Shown here: one piece after another, positions 39,751 to 47,599 of the stretch | How positions within the stretch are numbered: position 1 is the stretch's first letter | How the letters are laid out: each line of letters opens with the position of its first letter | Source: Sorangium cellulosum So0157-2 | GTDB taxonomy: Bacteria; Myxococcota_A; Polyangia; Polyangiales; Polyangiaceae | Assembly (NCBI RefSeq): GCF_000418325.1 | Contig: NC_021658.1 | Coordinates: forward strand, 1,240,001 to 1,304,000 | Length of the DNA stretch: 64,000 nucleotides | Reading direction: 5' to 3' | Position numbers and translations under genes: made by a program | The notes under the pieces: model-generated | What the model saw: only the letters and a program-made list of their open reading frames with translations | What the model was told of the DNA's origin: nothing | Databases searched by the model: none

Positions 39751-41505
39751 TTACTGGGCGCGGGCGGTCAGGCGGTAGATGACCGTCTTGAAGGGCGCGT
39801 TGCCGGAGATCTTCTCCGGATCCTTCGAGGCCTCGCCGTCGTCGACGATCTTCTGCAGCTTGGTCGCGACCTCGGCGTCGCCCTTCGGCGACAGCGCGTC
39901 GATGACCGAGACCGACACGAAGCGCACGGCCGCGTTCGAGACCTTCGGCAGCGCGTCGATGATCTGCTGCCGGACGTCGGGGGAGCCGAGGACGCCCGTC
40001 ATGTAGGCGGCCTTGATCCCCTGGAACTGCGTCTCCTTGGTCTGCGACGCCGGGTCCCCGAGCTTGCCGACGTAGCACTCGACCTTGGCCCCGCAGGCGT
40101 TCAGCAGGTCCTTCGCGAGCTTGATCTCCTTCTCCATCGACTTGCCGACCGTGCCGCCGCCGCTCGTGCGGGTGTTCGCGAGCCGGTCGACGTCGGCGAC
40201 CTGGTCGGGCTTCATCAGCTTGAGCGCCGTCTGGAGCGAGACGTCGCGGATCTGCGCGACGTCGTCCTCCTCGCCCCGCGCCTCGAGCCCCGTCTTCACG
40301 ATCCACGGCACGAGGCTCGCGTCGAAGAAGTTGCCCGCCGCCTCGGCGAGCATGACCCGCGCGTTGATGCCGGCCGGCGGCATCTCGAGGCCCGCGGGCG
40401 TCTTCTCGTAGGCCGCCTGGAAGGCGGCGAGGGTCTCCGGCGTCTTGGGCACCTTGGTGAGCTCGCGCGCGATGATGGCGCGGGGCACGTCCTCGGCCTT
40501 CTCGAGCGCGGCGAGCAGCGGCTGCACCGACTCCTGCCGGCCGATCGTCGCCAGGACGAGCGCGGCGGCCGCCACGTGGGCGGTCTCGGCCGCCTTCTTC
40601 TGCTCCGCGCTCGGCTTGTCGCCGGCGGCCTTCAGGTTCTCGACCTTCGAGTACTCGATGAGCTCCTTGTGCTCGCCCTGGAGCAGCTGGATGGCCGGCT
40701 GGATCGCGGGCTTGCCGATCTTCGTGAGCGCGAGGATCGCCGTCGCGGCGGCGTCCGCCTTGAGCGGCGACAGCACCACCTTGAGCAGCGGCACGACCGC
40801 CTTCTCGCTGCGCTGCCAGCCGAGCAGCTCGGCCGCGGTGATCTGCCAGAACAGCTCGTTCCGCATCGTGGCGACGTCCTTCGGATCGTTGATCGGACGC
40901 CCGAGCATCGTGATGAGCCCGTCCTCCCACGACTTGCTGTTGATCTCGACCATCGCGTCGTGCACGTCGCGCGAGATCGTGGAGCCCTTCGGCTTGCCGT
41001 GCTGGAGCTTCGTGAAGACGGCCATGAGCGGCTCGGCGGCCTTCTCCGACTTCATCGCGCCGAGGCCGCGCACGGCCCAGCGGACGTCCTCCTCGGTCGA
41101 CTCGGGCTTGTAGTCCTTGAGCGCCTTGATGAGGCAGGCGTCGCCGCGCGGGTCGCGCGTGTCGGAGATGAACTTGATGAGCTTCGAGTTCGTGCGCTCG
41201 TCGAGGTCGCCGGCCACGCACCGCTGCGTCATCGGCTCGATGATCTTGTCGAGGAGCGGCTTCACGGTCGGGCCGTTCCGGTCCTTGTTGTCGCGCGTCA
41301 TCGCGTCCTCGAAGAACTGGACGAGGCGGTTGACCGAGGGGGTAACCGTCGCCGGGTCGTCGAGCCGCTTGACGTGCGTCTCGGGGTCGTTCTCGTCGGC
41401 GCACCCGGCGACGATCCCTGCGGAGAGCGCCATCGACGACGCGGTGGCGGCCCCCAGGAGGAGCGAGCGAAGGAGCGGCAGGATGCTGCGTGCTGAGCGG
41501 GACAT
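39751..41505 (-). CDS. HEAT-repeat lipoprotein
   Basis: 584-residue predicted lipoprotein: signal peptide with lipobox IVAGC (cysteine at about residue 35), then a long array of alpha-helical HEAT-like repeats (for example DVRWAVRGLGAMKSEKAAEPLMAVF, ATAILALTKIGKPAIQPAI, HVAAAALVLATIGRQESVQPLLAAL, AVRFVSVSVIDALSPKGD). Such solenoids bind proteins; this one is anchored to a membrane in the cell envelope. No catalytic motif is seen and the partner is unknown. The start is ATG 41505. The gene lies 210 bp upstream of the sigma-54 activator on the same strand with its own spacing. Confidence 0.82.
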   Translation of the reverse strand: MSRSARSILPLLRSLLLGAATASSMALSAGIVAGCADENDPETHVKRLDDPATVTPSVNRLVQFFEDAMTRDNKDRNGPTVKPLLDKIIEPMTQRCVAGDLDERTNSKLIKFISDTRDPRGDACLIKALKDYKPESTEEDVRWAVRGLGAMKSEKAAEPLMAVFTKLQHGKPKGSTISRDVHDAMVEINSKSWEDGLITMLGRPINDPKDVATMRNELFWQITAAELLGWQRSEKAVVPLLKVVLSPLKADAAATAILALTKIGKPAIQPAIQLLQGEHKELIEYSKVENLKAAGDKPSAEQKKAAETAHVAAAALVLATIGRQESVQPLLAALEKAEDVPRAIIARELTKVPKTPETLAAFQAAYEKTPAGLEMPPAGINARVMLAEAAGNFFDASLVPWIVKTGLEARGEEDDVAQIRDVSLQTALKLMKPDQVADVDRLANTRTSGGGTVGKSMEKEIKLAKDLLNACGAKVECYVGKLGDPASQTKETQFQGIKAAYMTGVLGSPDVRQQIIDALPKVSNAAVRFVSVSVIDALSPKGDAEVATKLQKIVDDGEASKDPEKISGNAPFKTVIYRLTARAQ

Positions 41506-41724
41506 GGTGTTTCCTCCGGGACCTCGGTGATGCTGCCGGCCTGACCTCGCCGTCGCGAGGCGCGAGAAGGAGAGGCGGTCAGCGGCTAGCCTTCGTTAGC
41601 CTGAGGGGACGAAAGTGGACAAAAACAGCGCGCGGCAGGGGGCGCGGCCCCCCTTCGGCCACGACGTGGCGCCGCTCCGCCATGGAAACGGCGGAGCCGA
41701 AACTATTCGGCGCCCGGGGACGTG

Positions 41725-42567
41725 TCAACGCGAGCGCGGCACGGACACGAGCCGGCGGATCCCCGTGGCGAACAGCCGGTCCGGGATGACACGGCGCAGC
41801 GCGACGAGCGCCCGAGCGTCCCGGCCGATGAGCGTGCGGAACGGCGGCGAGGGCGCGTCGATGAGGCGGAGGATCGCCGCCGCGACCGGGGCGGGCGGCG
41901 GGGCCTTGGCGGCGTCCTGGAGGACGAGCTGCTCGAGCGTCCGGGTCATGGCGGCGTAGGGCCCGTCGGGCGAGATGTGGGCGCCGCGACGCTGGTTCTC
42001 GAAGAAAATTTCGGTCTTGAACGTGCCGGGCTCGACGAGGCAGACGTGGACGCCGAACGGGGCGACCTCCCAGCGCAGCGCCTCGCTGAAGCCCTCGACG
42101 GCGTGCTTCGTGGCCGCGTAGACGCTCACGCCGGGGAGGCCGACGAGCCCGGAGACGCTCGAGACGTTGACGATGCGGCCGCGCCCGGCGCCGCGCATGG
42201 CCGGGAGGACGGCGCGCGTCACGGCCATGAGCCCGAAGACGTTGGTCTCGAACTGCGCGCGGACGTCGTCGTCCGCCTGCTCCTCGAAGGCGCCGCCGAC
42301 GGCGATGCCGGCGTTGTTGACGAGGGCGTAGGCGGGGCCGTGCTTCTGGAGGATTTCCCGGACCCGGTCGGGGGCGCTCGCCGCGGCGACGTCGAGCTGC
42401 TCGACCTCGAGCGAGGCGCCCGCCGCCGCGGCCGCGGCGAGGAGCGCGCCGGCCTTGTCGGGGCGGCGCATGGTGGCGACGACCCGGTGGCCCGCGGCCG
42501 CGCAGGCGACCGCGGTCGCGAGGCCGATGCCGCTCGAGGATCCGGTGATGAGGATGAGGTGACCCAT
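41725..42567 (-). CDS. Short-chain dehydrogenase/reductase
   Basis: 280-residue classical SDR oxidoreductase: cofactor motif TGSSSGIG near the N terminus, NNAG, catalytic Ser in VSSVSG and YAATK (Y-x3-K). The basic residues after the first strand (MRRPDK) favour NADPH. The substrate is unknown. The ATG at 42567 lies 52 bp from the divergent XRE-ImmA/IrrE gene. Confidence 0.9.
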   Translation of the reverse strand: MGHLILITGSSSGIGLATAVACAAAGHRVVATMRRPDKAGALLAAAAAAGASLEVEQLDVAAASAPDRVREILQKHGPAYALVNNAGIAVGGAFEEQADDDVRAQFETNVFGLMAVTRAVLPAMRGAGRGRIVNVSSVSGLVGLPGVSVYAATKHAVEGFSEALRWEVAPFGVHVCLVEPGTFKTEIFFENQRRGAHISPDGPYAAMTRTLEQLVLQDAAKAPPPAPVAAAILRLIDAPSPPFRTLIGRDARALVALRRVIPDRLFATGIRRLVSVPRSR

Positions 42568-42619
42568 GGGGGAGGGGGGCGAGTATAGACGAGGTGCGAG
42601 GATTCACTATGCTGCGACC

Positions 42620-43795
42620 ATGGTCGACTTCGCAGCGGTGGGACGACGTCTGCGGGAGGCTCGCGAGACGCACCACGTAGAACGGGCCACGCTCGCCCGT
42701 GACGCAAGCGTGCCCGAAGACGTGCTCGCACGCCTGGAAGCAGGCGAAGCCGTGCCGATCTCGACCGCGGCGCTGGCCCGCGTCGAGCGAAGGTTGAAGC
42801 TCTCGCCCACAGCGCTATGGGCGGATACGCCACACGAAGAGATCGCCTTATCGTTTCATTTTCGACACGCCAGCGTGCCGGACTTTTTTCACGCGGATGA
42901 GGATGCGGCACGAGAAGCGCTGACGATCGCGCGCGACGTGGAAGGGTTGGAGGAGCGCCTGGACCGCCCCGCGCCGCTCAAGAGAGTCCATTGGTTCAGG
43001 GAAGCGCCGGTCGGGCACAACGCGAGCGCCGACGGATACGCGCGGGCGTGGCGCCTTCGAGATATCCTGCACCAGAAAAACTTCCTCGATTCACCCACCT
43101 CTCCTCTCCCCGATCCACTGGAGACGCTGGTGGAGGAAGCCTTCGGTGTGCCCGTTATCGAGAAGCCACTACATAGTCCGTCCGTGCTGGCCGTCACGGT
43201 GAAGGACCGGGCGAGCGGGCTTGCAGCCATTCTTCTCAACACGGCGGCGAAAGGGGGCCTTCAGCCGCTGCGGCGGCGTGTGGATCTCGCACATGAGATC
43301 TGCCACCTCCTCTTCGACGAGCCACGAGACGACATAGGCCTCTGGATTGATGTCGCCGAAGACCAGGAAGAGGATGCGCCAAGACGGCAAGGCGATGCCG
43401 TCGAGAAGCGCGCCCGCGCTTTCGCTGCAGAGCTGCTGTTGCCGAAGCTCGGGCTCCACCGGCTGCTCGGGAGGCCGCAGGTCCGCGCAAGAGAGCTGAA
43501 GCCCGCTGTAGAGCTGGTTCAGCGTGCACGGGAGCACTACGGGACGACGATCGAGCTGACGTCCTACCACCTGTACAACGTCGGTTACATAGAGAAGTAT
43601 CTTCTCGAGGAAATCCTCGCGGAGATCCAGAAGACGGTCCCGCTGCACTCGCACGCGGCGCCGTCGGCGCGAGAAGCTCTACTTTCACGGCGGGTTCGAG
43701 AGGCGCTATCTGCCGGACTCATCTCCGCCATGCGGGCACGCGAGCTGCTTGAGCTCTCTGCGTGGGATGAGCTCCCCTGGAACACCACACGATGA
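42620..43795 (+). CDS. XRE-family HTH protein fused to an ImmA/IrrE metallopeptidase
   Basis: 391-residue protein. Residues 1-60 are an XRE helix-turn-helix (VGRRLREARETHHVERATLARDASV). A middle region leads to an ImmA/IrrE (COG2856) peptidase domain with the zinc motif HEICH (H225, E226, H229) and downstream helices containing ARAFAAELLLP, typical of the family. Such proteins are usually antitoxin-regulators that cleave repressors or silence partner toxins. It starts at the ATG 42620 within a 52-bp divergent region and overlaps the PIN gene by ATGA. The gene is less GC-rich than its neighbours (e.g. around 42850-42900), which suggests horizontal transfer. Confidence 0.88.
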   Translation: MVDFAAVGRRLREARETHHVERATLARDASVPEDVLARLEAGEAVPISTAALARVERRLKLSPTALWADTPHEEIALSFHFRHASVPDFFHADEDAAREALTIARDVEGLEERLDRPAPLKRVHWFREAPVGHNASADGYARAWRLRDILHQKNFLDSPTSPLPDPLETLVEEAFGVPVIEKPLHSPSVLAVTVKDRASGLAAILLNTAAKGGLQPLRRRVDLAHEICHLLFDEPRDDIGLWIDVAEDQEEDAPRRQGDAVEKRARAFAAELLLPKLGLHRLLGRPQVRARELKPAVELVQRAREHYGTTIELTSYHLYNVGYIEKYLLEEILAEIQKTVPLHSHAAPSAREALLSRRVREALSAGLISAMRARELLELSAWDELPWNTTR

Positions 43796-44403
43796 CCGCG
43801 GGCGCTGAGGGGCGGGCATATGTGCTGGACACGGGGGTGCTCATCGCGCTCCAGCGTGCGGGACACCTCTCAATTCTCGTGGACATCAGCGAGCGAGTGA
43901 CCCTCGTGGTGCTGGAGGAGGTGCGCGACGAGCTGATCGTCGACGCCAAACCCAAGCACGCGAGAGCTGCCGAGCAGGCACGGATCACGCTGGAGGGGAG
44001 CCGGATCAGGGTAGAGGGGATCCAGATCGCCGACCCCGCGGCGACCAGGCTCCAGGCGCTGCGGGCCGGTAAGACGTCGGCCTCGGATCTTGGTGAAGCT
44101 GCCTCGATCGCTTGGGCCATGAGCCGGCCCGAGGCGAGCTTCGTGACCCGCGATGGTCAAGCGGCGCTCCTGGGTCTCGAAGAGCTGCGCGGCCACGCCA
44201 TGGGGTTCTTTCAGTTCCTCGCCGAGCTCGTCGATCTCGGTGCGCTGGATGCCTCCGTCGCCGCGCAGGTCGCCGAGGACACAGTGAAGGCGAGCGGTGT
44301 CACCGCCCGCGTCCCGCTCTGGTGGCCGGACTGGATCCAGTCGCACTCGCCGCCAACGTCGTCCTCGGCTCCGATGGCCCCCGAGCCGCGCCGCGAGTCG
44401 TGA
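43792..44403 (+). CDS. PIN-domain nuclease, probable toxin
   Basis: 203-residue protein with PIN-type acidic residues: VLDTGVLIAL (D13), an Asp/Glu pair near residue 43, DLGEAASIA (D99, E102) and TRDGQAAL (D121). PIN domains are Mg2+-dependent RNases common in toxins. It overlaps the upstream XRE-ImmA/IrrE gene as ATGA, the arrangement of type II toxin-antitoxin loci in which the HTH-peptidase is the antitoxin/regulator. Xre-COG2856 genes paired with PIN-like genes have been noted in comparative surveys. The last ~40 residues (from WWPDWIQ) are a Ser/Pro-rich tail. Composition is atypical for the window. Confidence 0.82.
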   Translation: MTAGAEGRAYVLDTGVLIALQRAGHLSILVDISERVTLVVLEEVRDELIVDAKPKHARAAEQARITLEGSRIRVEGIQIADPAATRLQALRAGKTSASDLGEAASIAWAMSRPEASFVTRDGQAALLGLEELRGHAMGFFQFLAELVDLGALDASVAAQVAEDTVKASGVTARVPLWWPDWIQSHSPPTSSSAPMAPEPRRES

Positions 44404-44511
44404 CGTTGGCTGGTTGCCGTCGCCGTGGACTCCTGCGCCCATCACCTGGACAGGATCCAGCACGACCCGGCGTGGACGGAAGGTCTCCCGAGTTTCGAGA
44501 GAGAAAGTGCA

Positions 44512-44583
44512 CTGTCCGTGCGGCCGACATCCCTGTCCGTGCGGCCGGCCCCCCTGTCCGTGCGGCCGGCCCCCCTGTCCGGG
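44512..44583. repeat. 21-bp tandem repeats between convergent genes
   Basis: Three copies of a 21-bp unit beginning ctgtccgtgcggccg at 44512, 44533 and 44554, with a partial fourth copy at 44575-44583. They lie between the PIN gene and the convergent flavoprotein gene. The last two full copies are identical. Confidence 0.85.
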
Positions 44584-44648
44584 TAGCGTATCGCTAGAAG
44601 AATACCGACCGGAACCACGGCCGCCGCAGCACACCGCCGCGGCCGGGA

Positions 44649-45797
44649 TCACCCGATGATCATCGCCTCGCTGAGGAGCCGGCCCTCCTTGAAGCGGCGC
44701 AGGTTCCAGCGATCGAACAGCGGCAGGGCCGTGCCCTCGGCGATGTGCTGCGCGATGAGCTTGCCCATCACCGGCGCGATCATGAACCCGTGCCCCATGA
44801 ACCCGGAGGCCTGGTAGAAGTGCTCCACCTCGTCGACCCCGCCCACGATGGGGTTCTGGTCGGGGGTGAGGTCGTAACAGCCAGCCCACTGCCGCAGCAC
44901 CTTCACGCTGCCGAGGACCGGGCACGCCGTGACGAGCGCCCGCGCGTACAGCGCGAGGAACTTGTGGCTCGACCCCATGTCGAGGCCCTCGGGCACGTCC
45001 TCGTTGGAGATGCCGCCCACGATCTCGCCGCGCATCGACTGCGAGAAATAGAGGCCGTTCGACAGGTCGGCGACCAGCGGGCCGAGCCAGGGCTTGAGCG
45101 GCTCGGTCGAGCAGATCTCGTGACGGTGCGGGCGGTTCGGCAGATCCACGCCGAGCATGCGCGCGATCTCCGGGCTCCACGCGCCGGCGGCGTTGACCAC
45201 CCGGTGCGTCCGGATCTCGCCGCGATCCGTGACCACGGCGTCGATGCGCGCGCCCTGCGTGCGGAAGCCGAGGACGTCCGTGAAGGTGGCGATGTCGACG
45301 CCGAGCTTCTGGGCGCGCTCGGCGTAGCCCCAGACGAACGGCCAGGGGAAGACGACGCCGTCGTCGGGGTTGTAGCTCGCCGCGACGACGCCCTCGGTGG
45401 AGAGCTCCGGCACGAGCGCGCGCGCCTCGTTCGCCGTGAGCATCCGCGTCCCGAGGCCGCAGTCGTTCTGCACGGCGACGCTCTTCTCGAGCGTCCGACG
45501 GCCGGCCTCGCTGCGCACGAGGAAGAGGTAGCCGCCCTGCCGGAACCAGATGTTGATCTTCATCTCGCGGGCGAAATCGCGGCAGATGCGGATGCTCTCC
45601 TGCATGAGCCGGATGTTCCCCTCGCTCGAGAACTGCGCCCGCACCCCGCCGCCGTTGCGGCCGCTGGCGCCGCCGCAGAGGTAGCTCCGGTCGACGACGA
45701 CGACGTCCGTGATGCCGTGGTGCCGCGCGAGGTTGTAGGCGATCGCGAGGCCCATGATCCCCGCGCCGATGATGACGATCTCCGCCTGCGCCCGCAT
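44649..45797 (-). CDS. FAD-dependent oxidoreductase, sarcosine oxidase beta-like
   Basis: 382-residue flavoprotein of the DAO family (sarcosine oxidase/DadA type). The N-terminal FAD-binding motif IVIIGAGIMGLAIAYNLARH is followed by GGASGRNGGGVRAQFSSEGN. The C-terminal region has DQNPIVGGVDEVEHFYQASGFMGHGFMIAPVMG, which resembles sarcosine oxidase subunit beta (SoxB). It oxidises an N-methyl or amino compound; the exact substrate is not given by sequence. Only six bases separate it from the CysQ-like gene upstream on its strand, so an operon is clear. Confidence 0.86.
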   Translation of the reverse strand: MRAQAEIVIIGAGIMGLAIAYNLARHHGITDVVVVDRSYLCGGASGRNGGGVRAQFSSEGNIRLMQESIRICRDFAREMKINIWFRQGGYLFLVRSEAGRRTLEKSVAVQNDCGLGTRMLTANEARALVPELSTEGVVAASYNPDDGVVFPWPFVWGYAERAQKLGVDIATFTDVLGFRTQGARIDAVVTDRGEIRTHRVVNAAGAWSPEIARMLGVDLPNRPHRHEICSTEPLKPWLGPLVADLSNGLYFSQSMRGEIVGGISNEDVPEGLDMGSSHKFLALYARALVTACPVLGSVKVLRQWAGCYDLTPDQNPIVGGVDEVEHFYQASGFMGHGFMIAPVMGKLIAQHIAEGTALPLFDRWNLRRFKEGRLLSEAMIIG

Positions 45798-45803
45798 CGC
45801 GCC

Positions 45804-46652
45804 TCAGCCGAGCTCCGACCTCGCCGCGGCGACGACGGCGTCCTGGAGCGCGCCGTTCGAGGCGATGATGCCGCGCGCGAGCTTGAGCCCGGGGCCGGTG
45901 TAGTCGATGGGCGCGCCGGCGAGGTCGGTGAAGCGCCCGCCGGCGCCGCGGAGCACGGCCTCGGGCGCGCAGCTGTCCCAGAGCTTGGCGCCGCCGCCGC
46001 CGTGCACGTAGAGGTCGACCTCGCCCGTCGCGATCCGGGCGATCTTCACGCCGACCGAGCCGCACGGGACGACCTTGGCGATGCCGAGCCGCGAGAGGAG
46101 CGGCTCGATCTCCTTGGGCCGGTGCGACCGCGAGACGATGAGCGTGGCGTCGGCCGGCGAGGCCACCGCCGAGACCTGGAGCGGGCGGCGGCTGCCGTCC
46201 CGCGCCTCGAGGAAGGCGAAGCACCCGCCGTCGCCGTCGCCGTCGCCGGCGCGGCCGGCCAGCGCCTCGCCCGTCGTGGGCATCACCACGACGCCGAGCG
46301 CCGCCCTGCCGCGGACGGCGAGGCCGATCATCACGGCGAACTCGCCGTTCCGGTCGGCGAACTCGCGCGTGCCGTCGAGCGGATCGACGAAGAACACCCG
46401 CTCCCGGCCGAAGCGCGCGGCGAGCTCGTCGCCGGCCGGGACGCTCTCCTCGGCGAGGATCGCCTCGCCGGGGAACGCGGCCTCGAGGGCGCCGCAGATG
46501 AGCGCGTTCGCCTCGCGATCGGCGCGCGTCACCGGGTCACCCGGGCCCTTCATCTCGACGGCGAACGGCGTCGCGTACACGTCCATCACGATCGCCGCCG
46601 CCGCGCGCGCGATGCGGACGATCTCGTCGAGCTCCCTGTCGTTCTGGCTCAT
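45804..46652 (-). CDS. cysQ: Inositol monophosphatase-family phosphatase, CysQ-like
   Basis: 282-residue Mg2+-dependent, Li+-sensitive phosphatase. Metal-binding motifs are AEES, DPLDGTREF and WDSCAPEAVLRGAGG. DPLDGTREF is typical of 3'(2'),5'-bisphosphate nucleotidase (CysQ), which removes PAP from sulfur assimilation; an inositol or histidinol phosphatase is less likely. The ATG at 46652 lies 5 bp after the upstream aldo-keto reductase stop (46658), and six bases precede the flavoprotein gene. It is the middle gene of a three-gene operon. Confidence 0.85.
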   Translation of the reverse strand: MSQNDRELDEIVRIARAAAAIVMDVYATPFAVEMKGPGDPVTRADREANALICGALEAAFPGEAILAEESVPAGDELAARFGRERVFFVDPLDGTREFADRNGEFAVMIGLAVRGRAALGVVVMPTTGEALAGRAGDGDGDGGCFAFLEARDGSRRPLQVSAVASPADATLIVSRSHRPKEIEPLLSRLGIAKVVPCGSVGVKIARIATGEVDLYVHGGGGAKLWDSCAPEAVLRGAGGRFTDLAGAPIDYTGPGLKLARGIIASNGALQDAVVAAARSELG

Positions 46653-46657
46653 CGTGC

Positions 46658-47599
46658 TCACCCCTCGATCCCGGCCTGGTTCAGGCGACCTGCGAGCTCC
46701 GCGAGCGCCGTGTCGCGGAGGTAGGGGGGCATGCCGGCCTCGCGGACGAGCTGGTCGAGCTGGGCGACCGAGCGGGGGCCGAGCACGGCGGACGAGACGA
46801 GGCGGTTCGCGAGGACGAAGCGCAGCGCCACGGAGCGGAGCGAGACGACGGCGCCCGAGACGAACGGCCTGAGGGCGTCGAGCTGGCCGAGGCGGGTCCG
46901 GAGCTCGTCGCGGGTCCACCGGTGCATGCGGTGATCGTCGGGGAAGAACTCGCGGTCGGCGCTCCACTGGCCGGCGAGCAGCCCGTGCGCGAGGACCGAG
47001 CGGGCGAGGACGCCGGCCCCGCTCTCGGAGACGTCGCCGGCGACCTCGTGGAGATCGCCGGGGAGGAAGGCGTTGTAGGCGAGCTCGACGACGTCGACCT
47101 CGTCGCGCAGGGCGGAGCGGGCGACGTCCGCCGAGCCGGCGCTCACGCCGAAGGCGCGGATCTTACCGGCCTGCTTGAGCTCCTTCAGATAGGCGAGGGG
47201 CTCCTTCGCCTGCATCGCGGCCACGGTGGGGTTGTGGAGCAGGACGACGTCGACGACGTCGCGGGCGAGCCGCTCCTGGGAGCGCTCGAACGCGGTGCGG
47301 AGGTAGGCGGGGTCGAAGCGCTTGGTCGGCGGGAGGCCCTCGAGATCGGTGCCGATCTTGGTGACCACGAACGTGGCGCCGGCGCCCTTGAGCCGCTTGC
47401 CGAGGCGGCGCTCCATCTCGCCGCGGCCGTAGACGTCGGCCGTGTCGAAGAGGTCGATGCCGACCGCGAGCGCGCGATCGATGACGCGATCGGCTTCGAT
47501 CTCGGAGACCGGGCCGTAGCCGTCGCCTGAGAGACCCCAGGTGCCCAGGGAGAGCTCCGAGACCTGGAGGGTGGTCTTGCCGAGCGAGCGTTTCCTCAC
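46658..47599 (-). CDS. Aldo/keto reductase
   Basis: 313-residue NADPH-dependent AKR. Visible are DTADVYGRGEMERRLG (catalytic Asp and Tyr), VVTKIG (catalytic Lys), VDVVLLHNP (catalytic His) and the C-terminal cofactor site region SSAVLGPRSVAQLDQL. The substrate is unknown; related proteins handle aldehydes, ketones or sugars. The GTG at 47599 is used because it overlaps the stop of the upstream surface-protein gene as GTGA; an in-frame GTG at 47635 would add twelve residues. It leads the AKR-cysQ-flavoprotein run. Confidence 0.87.
   Translation of the reverse strand: MRKRSLGKTTLQVSELSLGTWGLSGDGYGPVSEIEADRVIDRALAVGIDLFDTADVYGRGEMERRLGKRLKGAGATFVVTKIGTDLEGLPPTKRFDPAYLRTAFERSQERLARDVVDVVLLHNPTVAAMQAKEPLAYLKELKQAGKIRAFGVSAGSADVARSALRDEVDVVELAYNAFLPGDLHEVAGDVSESGAGVLARSVLAHGLLAGQWSADREFFPDDHRMHRWTRDELRTRLGQLDALRPFVSGAVVSLRSVALRFVLANRLVSSAVLGPRSVAQLDQLVREAGMPPYLRDTALAELAGRLNQAGIEG

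Noticed and set aside
37192..41496. Long plus-strand frame opposite the sigma-54 activator and the HEAT lipoprotein
   Set aside because: Low-complexity shadow; the opposite strand encodes conserved domains.
42584..42589. TATAGA as -10 box of the XRE gene
   Set aside because: No matching -35 element at good distance, so not reported as a promoter.
44512..44583. CRISPR-like short repeats
   Set aside because: Units are directly adjacent with no spacers.
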